The notes beneath the pieces are model-generated. The model had not been told where the DNA came from, made no database searches, and saw nothing but the letters and a program-made list of their open reading frames with translations. Below are positions 1 to 27,150 of a DNA stretch of 64,000 bases, piece by piece; positions within the stretch are counted from its first letter, which is position 1; every line of letters begins with the position of its first letter. This stretch comes from Syngnathus acus. Lineage: Eukaryota > Chordata > Actinopteri > Syngnathiformes > Syngnathidae. The position numbers and the translations under genes were made by a program. Location of the stretch: NCBI RefSeq assembly GCF_901709675.1, contig NC_051105.1:8736104-8800103 (forward strand). Reading direction: 5' to 3'.

Positions 1-115
1 TGTGTTTGCACCCCCAACCCCCTTCAAATATGACAGACGCTTCATTGTTTACAAATCGGTGAGGATTTACTGTGGCTTGCTCTTAACAACGTCATTTTGC
101 TTTGAATTTGACAAC

Positions 116-142
116 CGTGTGTGTGTATGTGTGTGTGTGTGT
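116..142. repeat. (TG)n microsatellite
   Basis: An interrupted run of TG dinucleotides, broken once by TATG. The small open frames crossing it are artefacts of the repeat. Confidence 0.85.
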
Positions 143-2069
143 ATTTGTGTTTTTGTGCCTAACCCAAGCTTATTCCAAAAGTACAATCCAAGTGTGAAGT
201 TTGGTATTTCTGTACACAGGCACACATACAAATGGACGTTTGCGCCGTTGTGGGTGTGAACACAGCCGACTTCATTCAAAGGTCCTCTCAGTGTCTTTAA
301 ATTCAGCGTTGCCTACACTGCAAACGCTTCACGGACTTGCAATCTGAGTCGCTGTAACACAAAATGTATCTCGGTATTGCTTTGTATTTATGTTAATAAC
401 ATCACAGTACATCCTTCAAAGAAAATAGGGCTCATGTTTAAGTATCAAACACTTTAAAGGATAAATGTTGGTTAAATTGCTCTCTTGTTTTCATACCAAG
501 TGGCATATTAATAATGGATGTAGTGTGTAATTTCGTTCACTGCTCTGTGAGAGATGAGCTATGAAGAATGACAATAATTGGCCGCGGCCATGCTGGCAAC
601 AGAGCATCTGCTTCGTGCCGCACAATCAGCCCCGTCAGCATTGTGAAAAAAAACTCCAAGATTTGTTGGAAGGGAGACAATGGAATCACTTAGTTAAGAA
701 AAAAAAGTGCAACCAAGTTTAATTTCATCTTGTTTGGCGTTTTATTAGACAAAAGATTCTGCTTTCTTTTTACTGTTCAATTTGCAGAAAACAGTCAAAT
801 TATGATAGCAGTATTTGACTCATTGCACATTTTGTCAGGTAAGATTTGAATTGTCACATGACACTGCTCCGTAATCCAGAAGTATCGGGATCAAATGTTG
901 GCTCCAGTGCTGTGTGGAGTTTGAAATAAAAACTTCAAGCACTCAGGAAAAAAAAAAAAAAAGAAAAGCTGCAGCAAATCAAATGTTTTTAAACGACGCC
1001 TCTATGGCAAACATCAGCAGTTCAAGTTACCAATGATAAAGTACATACATTAAAAAATATATATATATTCCAGGTCTATAATTTCTTTCTTTGAAATATA
1101 TCCAATTTTCATATTTGGGTCATTACCATATATTTCATTATTTAGATCCGAATCAGTCTTTTTTCAGATGACTTCTTTGTTGAATGTTATGAGTCCATTT
1201 TCCAAAAGCCAGGAGAGAAGGCGTTAGACTATATGTCACACTCAATTTTACTCACAATGACCAAGTTTTGAGAAGGTCAGCAGGGCTCATCTTGTCACTG
1301 TGGCCTTTTTCTCCTACCTTATAACTTATAGCTGTCTCTATCTGTCTTCATCACGAGGGCCATTGGATTCTTGCCAGGAAGAACATTAATACTATTTGAA
1401 GGACCTCTAATTAGACTAAAATAGATTCCATGTCACTGCTGTGGTCACAGTTATTCCCTCTGGTATCAAATGTAAAAACAGCCACATTAATCTGGAAAGT
1501 CATGTGATTTTTTTTTTTTTAAGTCAGATTTTACAAGGTTCAAACGTGAGGTACCCGATATATACTGCTTTGATATTAAAAGTATTCAAAATACCATCTT
1601 GAGCCTTCCTGCTTTTTTTGCCTGCTGACATATTCAGTAAAGTCCTCTTGCCCTTAAATTAAAGCGATTCAAATCCCTGATAAGCATTCCCACTATCTTC
1701 TTGTCTAGTGGTCTTATCTCCCAGCCTCTCGACTTCAAGACAGGTCAATGAATCATCGCTACGATACCTGCTAGGAGTTTCCATATCAAAAACGTGCAAT
1801 ATATGTAACCAAGATCAAATTGTTTTTCATACTTTGGGATGGGTTTATCTTCATTGCCGTACAAACTTTTAATATCTGAATGTATACTGATTGGAGACTG
1901 TCAATGTCTTCTATATACATACACTATAGGCTTCACAACAAACTGATAAATAACTAATTTTGAAATCAGAGACTCGTAAAAACTGTTCAAATAGTTTGAA
2001 AGGATGAATGGTAATAAAAATTGCGAGCAATATTCCTATTTTTAAAAAGTGAAGACTATTCGATGCAAA

Positions 2070-2145
2070 ATTTTTCTTTGCGGGCTACATAAAATGATGT
2101 GGTGGGCCATATCTGGCCCCTGGGCCTTGAGTTTGACACCAATGA
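2070..2145 (-). mobile_element. hAT-type MITE terminal relic
   Basis: The stretch contains GGGCCATATCTGGCCCC followed by GGGCCTTGAGTTTGACACC. This closely resembles the terminus of the abundant non-autonomous hAT elements of teleosts, read outward. No clear partner end or target duplication was found nearby, so this is probably one surviving end. Family assignment is from memory of the consensus. Confidence 0.5.
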
Positions 2146-3659
2146 TCTATCTGAAGGGAAATTAGTTTTCACAGGCCTACATGGAGCCATTATAGAGTCC
2201 CATCTCAGCGAATGGCTTAACCCAAGCCGCTTTGTGTTTGCTATAGTGGAGAAACATCAGAGGCCCACAGAAAGACAATGCGAAGGCTGGCTGAGCATTA
2301 AACTCGGGTTTTCATCTAACACATCAAGCCTGACAAGTTTCAGACAAACGTGAACATGCAATATAGTGTATAAAGATGATGAACCCACCTCTTCGACCAC
2401 TGAGTCCTTCAAACTCAAGAATAAGACAGGATCCAAAACATTGAGAGGTACGCCGTAGAATAACTTTAAGACATCACACGTTGGAAGCAAAAGCTACGAT
2501 CACGATGCGGGACACAATGTTGAAGCCAGTGTAAGATGCGGTGGTGGGCCGTGAATTTGTTTCCTTGGCCTTACCTCTTAATACCACCGCAATCATGTTT
2601 CAATTATAGAATCCATCAATACTTGACAAAAGGCGAGACTGTGCCGCAGACAACATATGACGGATTTAAAAATCAATATTTATCTAATAACATGACAAAA
2701 ACACAAAGCATTTAATTATAAATACTCCATACTCACCAGAGTTGTTGATTATTGAATGTACGGTATTATTGTGTGACAGTTCTTTTGCTAGTCGAATCGC
2801 TCTGACCAAATATGTTGACATGATTGTGGTCCCCTCTGAGACAAATTGGATAAATAAAGGGACAATCCCATTGCTACAGTGTTGCCTTGAAATACAAGTA
2901 ATTGGACATACTAGTTTTTTATGCTAAGTAGTTTAATGGTAACACACTGAAATTTTGATTGTTTATTTTGCATGGTGTGGCTGAAGTGAAATATTATCTA
3001 GTCTGCAAAGTGCATTGACCTCAGTTTGTATCCCAAAATCATTTTACATTTTTCACTATTTACTAAAAAATGTCTTGATTGATTGATTTGATGCATAAGT
3101 GGGTCAGAAATGACCCAGTGAGGTTGTTTTTATGAAATATCATCATATTTAAAAGACAGTCAGTGTTACTTGATACTGAATAATATTAATAATATTCCAA
3201 AAGTTTTCATTCAGCCTCAACCTTCACAAGCAATTTCCCCCAAAAAAGATTCTCGAGTTATATGTTAATAAAATAGTGTGGTGCAATTTTATAGCCATGC
3301 TCAGTCACTTAAAGAAAACACTAGAAATGTAATACATCAAAATATGTGCTTTTTAAAAAAGTGTGGGTTAGTATCAGTAGAACTTTGACCGTGCAGGGTG
3401 CTAAGTAATGTCGGGAACCTTTCTGATGGTAATTGCACCTAATTCTTTGTACTAGTCATATGAGGTTTTGACGTGAAACAACCCTTTGATGACGACGTGG
3501 ACAACGATTCTTAAGAGAGGAACAACCTGGGCCTGGAGAAAAACTTAGATCAGCACCTTTCACTAGCTCGCCGAGGTATAGAACCGTCCTCATGCTGTGC
3601 AAATTGTGATTTTTTGGCAAATAGCTTATGATGATGGAATGAATTAATTTTAAATTAAT

Positions 3660-4370
3660 AATAATCAAAATGTTACTCGTATGTTGACGTTTGTCGGCTT
3701 CGAAAATTGCGCGTGCGCAGTAGACGCCACCTAGCGTGCTAAGATAGCAACCAAATCAGCCAGAGACAGTACGCTTAGCTAGCTCAGATATAAATTAGAC
3801 AAAGAAACCTTGTGAAGAGTCTCACTGAAAAAGAGTCCAAAGTAACGGATGGTGACAGGAGCGCCTGTGACACTAAGCGACGTACCTTACTCGATACATA
3901 CGGAAGTATGAAATTGAAAGGTACGCCGTCACGATGAATTTTCCAACTTTTTTGGCAGGCGCTGTACATATTAGCTCAGGCTAGCTGCTAGTTAGCCGAC
4001 GTTGTTTTCTCACCAGCATATTGCATCGAAACGTGAAGGCTTACGTTAGCTTGATCGGCTAGCATTCTGTCAAAGGAACTGCAAAGGCCCTTTGTTTTAT
4101 ACTATGTCAAGATAATCTGAGTTAGTTTAATACTTGATTTATTTGTTGGATTGCTCCACGACAGCGACGTCGATATACACGCGTATGTGTTAACACGAAG
4201 ACAAATATGTCCTTAGTGTTTGTGTCAAGCTAGCTGATTGTTGTTAGCAGCATTTGCGGTCAAAAGCTAACGAGAAAGCAACGCTACCCTTGCTAGTGAG
4301 AACTTAAAATGCTAGTTTGGATTAAGTCCGATCGCGCTAGTTAGTAGACTTTCTCGTCTTGATGTGAGTT
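3660..4370 (+). promoter_or_regulatory. spopl: Probable spopl promoter and first-exon region
   Basis: This stretch carries a near-perfect NRF1-type palindrome (TGCGCGTGCGCAG, 3708-3720), raised CpG density and many GCTAG/TTAGC words, all unlike the AT-rich flanks. It lies about 1 kb upstream of a good non-coding exon (4972-5055) and 1.5-2 kb upstream of the spopl start codon. The transcription start and first-exon donor could not be fixed. The promoter role is inferred. Confidence 0.5.
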
Positions 4371-4971
4371 GATGGAAATAACTTTCTTTTTTTGTTTGTT
4401 TGTTTTTTGGGAAATTGCAGTCGTGTTAAATAGGGCGTTAATGATGGTTAATACGCGAGACAACATTGATCGAAAACGGTGTTGACAATCTGATGTAGTG
4501 TGTCACTGAAGTGATGTTAAAAGAATTTCAGTTAACCCTCCAGTATCAAGAATGTTTCATGGAGTTTCTGTTCTTTTAATTGGGCAAAATGTCTTGATTT
4601 CATGCAAACAAGCTAAGTGCCAGTTGCATCATTGTCCTTTGAATGGCAATGCAGCCAGAATCTAAATTGTGCTTACTCTTATTGAAACATTTCCAGATGA
4701 ATGTTTTGCTTTTCATTCAATATGGTCTGCTTCAACAGCATTAAATACAAATAAATGACTCAATAATTATAATGCAAGGTATTCACAGCCCAAACTAACT
4801 ACGCATAAATTAATGATAACGGCTGATTTTACAACATTTATTTTTAGAAAGTATTTTTTTTTTTTTTTTATGAGTAGTGAAACTTCACTCAGACACGTGT
4901 ACTAGTAATGTGTAAGCTCTCATTTGAGACACGAGGTGATTTCCAAGTCCTTTGCTCTTTTTTCCTTGTAG

Positions 4972-5055
4972 GCTGAAACATGAAGATGGGACCATGAAGT
5001 ATCCTGTGAAAAACTAGACATAGACCACCTTTTATTTACTTAAAACTGCTCAGAG
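4972..5055 (+). other. spopl: Predicted 5' untranslated exon of spopl
   Basis: A strong acceptor (pyrimidine run ending CCTTGTAG) and a strong donor (CAGAG/GTGAGA) bracket 84 bp. The interval has ATG triplets but they are soon followed by stops, so it would be non-coding leader. The next exon would start at 5643 after TTTTTTTGTCAG and carry 79 bp of leader before the spopl ATG at 5722. This is a splice-site prediction only. Confidence 0.5.
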
Positions 5056-5721
5056 GTGAGACTTAAGTTCACATTTGTAAATTCTACTATGTTGCTGCTA
5101 CATTGTATGTTTTGTTTGTAAAATTGACCACAAATTCTACCCAAAGTTTGGAGGTACTAGCAGAGTTGCATTTGCATTCAGCGGTGTCGGCTCACACAAC
5201 CACTACATTGGATTGTCTCCTGGTAGCAAAGCCAGACAACCTGTTAGATCAGTCCTGCGAGGGAGATTAGGGTATAATAACTCTAACATTCACAAATATA
5301 CCCCTGAACAAACAATTCTTCTTTGGTCATATGCTCTTGTTAACTGTAGCATTGACTCCACAGAGCAGAGTCAGGCAATCCATTTCACATTTGCAATTGT
5401 TGTCAAGTGCCACAGCAACATGCTCCGAGGTGTGTTCCTGCCAAAACAGAGATTTATTTACAAGTTGGAAAGGTTTGACTCGAGTTAGGTCCTTAAATAT
5501 TTTGGCAAGGTTGCCTTGTCTTGCCTGTACAACCCTATAGTAAAAAAGCATGAGAGAGCTCAGTAAAGTCTGAACTGACTGAGCATTTGTGATTGTTGAC
5601 TGGAATTTTGCTTCAAAGTCAGTTTGTTTGTTTTTTTGTCAGGTGAAATTCAATTTCTGCCCAAATATTTTTTTGCACCGTCTAGTGCTTTAGAGACACG
5701 AGTGCTACCTCCAAAGTGGTG

Positions 5722-9354
<3,633 letters not shown>

Positions 9355-9408
9355 CGGACCGGGACTCCCTGGCTCTGCAGAAGAAAAGACTAGTTAGGAT
9401 GCCACTCT

Positions 9409-9411
<3 letters not shown>

Positions 9412-9441
<30 letters not shown>

Positions 9442-9458
9442 CTTTTTTTTTTTTTTTT
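9412..9458. repeat. Poly(T) tract
   Basis: About 47 bases of nearly pure T with one C, in the spopl 3' UTR just after the stop codon. It could be the A-tail of an old retro-insertion in reverse orientation or simple slippage; no element body was recognised. Confidence 0.8.
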
Positions 9459-12400
9459 AATTCCACCAAAACTGAACACACTTGAATGGAGAAGAGTGGC
9501 CTTTTCTCACCATGGATGTGGGGGAGGCTGGCACAATGGACTTGGGGGACGGGGGTCTGAAGAAAAGAAAAAAAAGAGACTGTCTTGTCTTGTTTTACTG
9601 CCCTGAATGACTTGTGTTCAGGGTGGGTAGCAAGTCAAGCTGTCTGACACTGTGTTTTTTTTTTCTTTTCCTGTAATTCTTCAAAATGGCCTTAATATAT
9701 CTGCCATTGCTCTGGAGTTGCTCCGGAGTTCATTTTGTCTATTTTACTCTGTGCCTGCCTTGTCACAAAGACCAGGCCTTCCTCCAGGTTGCACTAGTTC
9801 CCGTCAATAGTCGTTTTCATATGGCGTTCGATAGGAACGTAACAAAAGGTTGAACTAAATGGGAAATATTATATATTTGTAATGTTTAGCCCGTTTTGTG
9901 ACCAGACATTAAAGAGCATGAACACTTTCAGTGCAAGGTCAGTTCTTAACACTTTTTAAAAGATGTGTATGCCCCATATTGATGGCACCATTTCTATGTA
10001 AATGACAGCTGGAAGCATCTTCAGAAGACCATTGTATGGGGTCTGTTGTGTTGCGTCTGTGTGGGGACTATAAAAAGAAAATCACCCGTTTATGAAATAA
10101 TGGAAGCATTGACATGTATTTAACCAGGCTCAACTCTAAACGACATATTCCGCTCATGTCTGTCAACCAGCTTCAATTCAATTGGAACAACAAGACGTTA
10201 GTATTGCCAACTTGCAAATATGTATTCTCATGATATTGTGGTTTAGTCAAAAGTGGAAAGACTAATGCATGGTCATGTTATTGTTGAGGAAAGTGTCTAA
10301 GAACGTGTTTTTTTTTTTTGTTTTTTTTTAATTGTTTTCTGACATTGGTGCAGAATTAAAAGAATTGATTATGTACAAAACAAACCGGTCGTCTTAACAT
10401 GCTTGGAAGACGTGCAGGATGCTGCGCATCACTTCTGCCGGCGATGTCATTGTTCAGAATAAGAGCTTGTCCTTTTTGTTTGGGCGCATCGTAGCGTGGA
10501 CGTGACACAAACACCAGGAGAGTTCGTACAGTAAGTGGGCAGCATCATTCTGTGTCATGTCAACATGTTGAAATATATGTTGGGAAGCAGCGGGATGGAA
10601 ATTGTCCTGCGTTAAGCAATTAAAACATTTTTCAACACTCGTGTCAATTTCTTTCTTTTTAAATTCAGATGGTCATGTTTTTCCCCACACTGCTGATGAC
10701 TAGTTCTTGTTTTTAAGGTGACCAAAGCGAGCGAGAGCCACATGACGTAAAGGCTAACGAAGTATTCAAAGTGGATTGAATGGCGACAGAGACGTGCACC
10801 TGCTGGCCCGACATCCTTTCATCACCCTCTTTTTGGCTCAGTTGAAAATGTCTGCAAAGGCTTTGCAAGACTTTTCAAAAGTGGTGAGTTTAAGATTATT
10901 GTAATGCCAGTACAATACAACACTAAATTAATACTCCATTTTTCTTAGATGCATTTGTGCTTTCATGAATTAATGTGGCTTGTCAATTCAAATTCCAGCA
11001 CTGATGCAGGCACATTTTTGTTAGTGTTATTTTTATGTAGTCAAACATAAAATGAGTCTTCACATTGGTAATGGTATCCCCGTCCTAAGTGTGAGTGATA
11101 GAAAGATGCGGCCATGTCGGTCAGGGCAACCTAGGAGTGTGTTGATGGTGCAGGAGAGGATACCTGGCCCTGATCAGATAAGAGTAATGGAAGCCAATGA
11201 AAAGAAGCCTGTCGCCTGCGGCCCCAGCAGAATGGATGTGCTCCCTGAGGTGTACCTCTGGTATCACACGCGCCTGCGGACACAGATGTATTGGCTATTA
11301 AGAGGCCTCACTAAAATGCATTTGTGAAAACGCTGTTTACTCTGCCGCCACGTCCTTGTGGGAATAAAATATAAAAATAGAGGCGACAAATGTGAACACG
11401 GACAAACTTTGTGAAGTTTAAATCAACTTTAATGCCATAAATTGACAATTGAATACTTGGCTATTAAAGTAACCCCAAAAAATAACATTTGTACTTACAG
11501 TATACACAGCACAGGGCTCCTTTAGAACAAACTTGAGAAGTGAAAAGGGGACAATCTAAAATGCTTAATGTAAAAAAGCTCAACATCATCGTAATTCATC
11601 ACTACCAATGCCCACTTCAACCAAGGCAAAATGGCCGGCCCCCGTGAGATGGATAAAGATTACGGTATTCAGACTAGTGGGGTCACACATAGCGTATTCA
11701 AAGAAAATATTTGACTTCACTTCCCCTTTAAGCTTTTTTACATTTGTGTTAAGCATTCTATACTGTCACAGGAAAGAAAGCAATCAGGAAGTCAAATAGT
11801 TACATTGGACATTTATCTACATGTGATACAAACACCAGAATTAAGAGGAACAGTACACTCGGGAGCTGTACAAGATTTCTTTTTGAAATGAGTGACTTCA
11901 TATATGAAGCTGTAGGGTTTTGTTTTTGGACACTTTCATACACAGAATTTACACAGAAGGAGAAGGAAGTCAAAAAACATCAACTCAGATTGAGTTCTTT
12001 TCTTATGATACAAGTCCTCTCCTGCAAGGATCTTTTACTGTACAGCTTGCTCATGGAGGGGGAGATATGAAATACAGAAACCCAAATCCAATGTGTGGCC
12101 TTGAACTGTCTTTAACGGTCAAAGCACATGACACACTTCACTATGAAACCAATTTTGATTTAAAAAAACAAAAACAAATACAAATTGATTTGATTTTCAA
12201 AAAAAAGTCTAATCGGCCTGTTGTACAGTTTTATGCATGTTGTATTTCCTTAATGAATCTCCTTCCATGTTCATATTTTATCTCCCCGCACATTGAAACA
12301 TAACGAAATGAAGCCAGTTAAATATTGATAACTGTCTGCCGGACACACTTGAATACAGCACGATGCCTTCATGTTCATCTGGAAAACAGTGCGCCATAAT

Positions 12401-13078
12401 GATGATGATGGTGGTGTTGGTGACGAATGAGAGCACAATTAGACATTTAGCAAGCGGGCAGAGTGACATTTGCTAATGATTAATGATTCCTCTCGCCTCC
12501 TTTTGTGAGGTAGCACTTAATATTAACCTCGGTCCATCAATAAATGCCTTGATAAGAGAGAAAGATTGAACGCCGGTTGTCAGGGTGTGTCTATTATTCA
12601 CAGCTCCTTTGTGCTAAAAAGCTTTCGAACTAAGAAAAATCTCAAATAATAAGACGTGGTGATAAATGATACTTGTTTCATTCCATAAGTGTAGTTTGAC
12701 AATGTTGTAAGTGGAGAGCGTCTCCATTCGCTTGTGGTTGCACATCTGGATAACATCCTAATTAGCTATCAGATGTGCCCTTCTCATGCAATTGACCTCT
12801 TAGTTACCCCAGTGAAGCTGAGAAAAGACGGCCAGAGAAAAAAAATTGTTTGTTTGTTTTTAATCTAAAGTAGCCTATTGTAGCCTACATGCTCTCATCA
12901 ACTGAATTCAAAAGTATAGTGTCGTCATAATTCATTTCGGAATTCACTTTACAGGGTCTTTAAATAAAGTTGCACACCTCCATTTTTCTGTATGTGGCCC
13001 TCAGAGGACAATATTTGGACACCACTGGCTTAGAGGCTGACAAGCATGATCTGAAGGTCAAACAAAAGGTGCACAAGT

Positions 13079-13080
<2 letters not shown>

Positions 13081-13113
<33 letters not shown>
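13081..13113. repeat. (CA)n microsatellite
   Basis: An uninterrupted run of about 16 CA units ending 24 bp from the nxph2 stop codon, so inside its 3' UTR. Length variation here would be carried in the transcript. Confidence 0.9.
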
Positions 13114-13115
<2 letters not shown>

Positions 13116-13136
13116 TAGACACACAGGTGAGCCACG

Positions 13137-24011
<10,875 letters not shown>

Positions 24012-25067
24012 TTTTGATGACTTTTTCGGGTGGGGATGTGTTTACTTAAGAAGAGCAATGTTTAAATCCTCTTGAAGATGTGAAGATTTGGGGCAGACGG
24101 GCATATGTCGCTCAAACATCTCTGTTGTCAACTGCAGGAGGGAAAAAGAACGTTTTTACACCATTTAAACCGTAAAGAGAGAATTGAAATGAGTTGTACC
24201 TACCTTTTGAATGTAATCGCTCACTTAAATGGCAAAAGCATCTCGTGTCACCTGCTTCAATCCACTTAGTCCAAAATCCTGGCTTGTCTACAAAGAAGAG
24301 CTACATGGACCAATTAGCACAACGTTCCAAAGTCTACAACAAAGCAACAGAGTGGAAATGCTCCTTCCCCGCTACTTAATCCCGACAAATGCTTGAATAC
24401 AAGGAGGCTGGCTGTCAAGTGAAGTATCCCAGAGTGCGCGCGCCGTGCGCTCTTCTCAACTCAGCACGATCCACCCGCGCGTCTCCCACACACGCGCGCG
24501 CAGTCCCGCACTGCATTGACACTCATACGCTTGGTGCCACTGCGACCGCCTTTTGTTTGGGGGGGTAACACGTCGCTTGAGATTTAACCCTTTGGAGAGG
24601 TCTTGTCTATTTCAGGAATAACAATACAATGAAGTCGCTAGGATTGTGAGCAGGGTTCTGATATTACTCATTTAAAATGACTATTGTGTTATGAATGATT
24701 GAGTCATTCAATGCTACTCGACTTTTCATTGAGCAGGTCAACTAATGTGCCCAAGAGGTGCGTGCAACTTCGGACAGCAGACAAAATTGCGGCAGCCGCA
24801 GGACTTTGGCTCCCTCATGTGGTCGTTGGTATACATTGCGGAAGAGGATGCTCATGATTACGCACTTGAGGTTATGAGTCATTCTTTCATTTCTTTCTGG
24901 AAAACCAGACAAGATGTCACGTGTTTGATTTCTTCCATTATTCAAAGATTGATTTAGCAGCAAAAACAAACAGGAATACATCCATATTTGAAACACCTCA
25001 CAGATTTATCGCCACCCTACGGTACTTCACAACACAAATTACAAAAAGATGGACAGAGTAATTTTAC
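24012..25067. other. nxph2 promoter side and tex30 3' flank
   Basis: Immediately upstream of the nxph2 ATG lie leader and promoter candidates, most clearly a CG-rich patch at about 24425-24520 with several CGCGCG words. From there to the tex30 stop at 25068 no gene is seen. The 3' UTR of tex30 must fall within this space, because it is transcribed leftward toward nxph2; no canonical minus-strand AATAAA was spotted in it. Confidence 0.5.
24420..24545 (-). promoter_or_regulatory. nxph2: CpG-rich patch, probable nxph2 promoter
   Basis: A short block dense in CG (GTGCGCGCGCCGTGCGC and ACACGCGCGCGCAG) stands out from AT-rich flanks about 410 bp upstream of the nxph2 start codon. Position and composition suit the promoter or leader exon of this gene. 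No TATA box or start site could be assigned with confidence. Confidence 0.45.
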
Positions 25068-26171
25068 CTATGCTCCCCATTCGGTGAGCCAGGTGATAAT
25101 ATGAGTGTTCATCTCCTCTAATACAGACTCTTCTGACCTTCCTAACACTTTCAGGCCATGACTTCCCCCACTCAGCCAGAAAACCTCCACTTGAGCACTC
25201 ATCTTCTTTACTGTTTTCTCAAAAAGGACCTAGACAATAAAAAAAGAGAGACAAAAATTCACCACTTTGACAAATGGTGAGGATACATGGAAAAGACAAT
25301 TCTAGGCTACCTTATCACACATGTTGTCCTCTGTGCCTGAAACAAAGAGGACAGCCATACTTTCAGGTAGCCCCCGGAGATCTTCGCTGCGCTGTTGATG
25401 GACGTGAGTCTGTCCTGGGGGATGTAGGGGGAAGGACAAACAGACGACACCCTGAACAGCATCTTCCGATTCATCACTTAACTGCTTAGCCAAGGCAGCG
25501 GCAGCGCGACAACCCATCGACCTGCCTGGACAGAAAAAAAATTCCTTAGGCATGTGGCACATTGATTCATGGCAATGTGCTTGCTTATATTACTGCTTAC
25601 CTCCAAAGAATGTATTTTTTATGGTCAAGTTTGGTAATGATTTCAAGTATTGCTGGTAGAAAAACAAATGTGGGTGAATATCACAAATAGCCATGCTTTA
25701 TTATTTCTGAGTCAAAACATACCCACACAGCACGATAAGCCTTCACTCTATAAGCCAGGTTTAAACCTTTACATGTGAATCGGAGACACAGGAAGCCCTT
25801 TGAGGCTAAAGAGTGTGCCAGAGAAACGAGATGGTTGAAGTTCATGTCTCCACCAGCTCCATGGGTTAGTATGACAGCAGTGTTAATTTGATGATCTGAG
25901 GTAGGAACACACAATGCAGCCTCCAAACATTTGGTTCCAAATGGCACCTGAACACGATCCTGAAAAAAGGACGTGATTGATCAAACATTATTTACAGTTA
26001 GAGAATTAAGTATCGCTTGTCCAACCTGACACGACTCGTTTCACAAAGACGGTTTGGATAGTGCTTTCAGACGTGCATAGATTAAGTTAGTTCATTAAAT
26101 ATGATAATGGATGGGAGACGCAAAAGCCGATTTGTTATTTTCTTTGTGTTTACCTCGCAAAAGTTGTCCAT
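25068..26171 (-). CDS. tex30: Testis-expressed 30 homologue, alpha/beta hydrolase
   Basis: A small alpha/beta-hydrolase of the TEX30/KANSL3 family with no settled substrate. Five coding exons on the minus strand: 26171-26154, 25959-25723, 25652-25601, 25525-25311 and 25229-25068. They sum to 684 bp or 227 aa, the human TEX30 length, and all phases agree. Visible features: oxyanion-type loop HGAGGD (39-44), LRFTCKGLN, nucleophile elbow GGRSMG (Ser105), FVSGTEDNMC (putative acid Asp169) and GGSHGL (putative His198), which together make a complete triad. The start codon lies in a six-codon first exon (MDNFCE) and 15 bp before a large repeat island (26187-31854) that separates it from a promoter-like block. 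Identity is firm; activity is inferred from the triad. Confidence 0.93.
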
Positions 26172-26935
26172 CACGTGCAGCCACTAGTGTTGGCTCGTGA
26201 GTGAACGATTCGATCAAAAGAACGGATCTTTTCAGTGAACGAGAGTGAACGACTCACTTCCTAAAGTGATTCGATCTTTTTTCAGTTCATATGACTTCAA
26301 CCAGTAGGTGTCGGTAATGCGCATTGAAGCTGGTGCCAACTCGCCGTAAAACAAAACGAAGAAGGAAATGACGGGTGGCTAATGTTACCACTGCCTGATG
26401 GGAGCTCAGCGTCAGCTGTCATGCGATGTTTGGATGCTTAAAGGCAAGCAAGTTCTAACCGAGAAGAGTGCGCATGGAGGTTTTCTTTTTTTTTTAAACA
26501 CACATATAACTACTTGTAAAAAGAAAGAATATGTGGCTCCAGACCATTTTAGCCAATTTGGTTGTCACTTTCAATCTCAAACTATTTATAGTATTCAGGA
26601 ATAAATAATGACCTCAAATGTAATGTGCATGTTAACAAAAAGTTCAAAACTGCATTAAAGATACACATTTACAACGTCGCCCCACAGCGCCATTACCGAC
26701 ATTTAATGCTTTGCGCCTGCAGACATTAAAGATGATAATGAAACATAACGACGACCATACTATAGCGCACATGCAGACGTGAGGAGCGTAGAATTCAAAT
26801 AACCGCTCGATTTTATTCCATCAGTATGGTGAAGAATTGAACTGCAAACGCATCCGAAATGAAAAACCATGTCACGTGTAGCAGAGTTAATGCTGATGAC
26901 TTTGAGTTCAACAAGTTCCATGCATTACATGCGAG

Positions 26936-27006
26936 GGTTCCATAGTGTAGTGGTTAGTCTTCTGGACTCTGATCCCAGAGACCCAAGTTCAAATCCCGGT
27001 GTGACC
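26936..27006 (+). tRNA. tRNA-Gln(CUG)-like gene or pseudogene
   Basis: A 71-nt stretch starts GGTTCCATAGTG and ends CCCGGTGTGACC. It has an A box (TAGTGTAGTGG), a B box (AGTTCAAATCC) and an anticodon arm CTGGA-CTCTGAT-CCCAG with CTG in the anticodon position. A TTTT at 27016 could end Pol III transcription. The acceptor stem has one C-U mismatch and the anticodon stem one A-C mismatch relative to a functional tRNA-Gln. It lies inside the repeat island, so a degenerate copy is more likely than a working gene. Confidence 0.5.
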
Positions 27007-27055
27007 AACAAAACATTTTATCACGGAAAAATTTGCAACACACGGTTAGGGTTTA

Positions 27056-27150
27056 TGACGTCACTCGGACACTCTATTAGGTACACCGTCATTTTCAAGT
27101 GTACCTAATAACAGGCCACTCCATTAGGGAAATATCATGGTCAATGGTCG
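27056..27150. repeat. Left partial copy of the 160-bp CRE-bearing repeat
   Basis: The sequence runs from TGACGTCA (27056) through CTATTAGGTACACCG and GTGTACCTAATAACAGGCC to a break at ATCATGGTCAA. It matches the units at 30974-31250. The inner ATTAGGTACAC...GTGTACCTAAT forms a hairpin and resembles the ends of a widespread Tc1/mariner-type fish transposon; that assignment is from memory. Confidence 0.7.

Larger units (their letters stand above)
1..3650. other. Intergenic stretch without a recognisable gene
   Basis: No open frame here resembles a known protein and none joins to a neighbour through good splice sites. The sequence is AT-rich, with short homopolymer runs, a TG microsatellite at 116-142 and a MITE relic near 2070-2145. 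It may hold distal regulatory DNA or the far side of an upstream gene, but nothing supports either. Confidence 0.6.
9355..13136. other. Convergent 3' regions of spopl and nxph2
   Basis: No coding exon is seen between the two stop codons, which face each other. The spopl 3' UTR probably runs rightward; candidate plus-strand poly(A) signals are ATTAAA at 10355 and 10619 and AATAAA at 11363-11368. The nxph2 3' UTR probably runs leftward from 13136; a minus-strand ATTAAA near 11426 is a candidate end. A poly(T) tract (9412-9458) and a (CA)n run (13081-13113) interrupt it. The small open frames here show no family resemblance. Confidence 0.5.
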
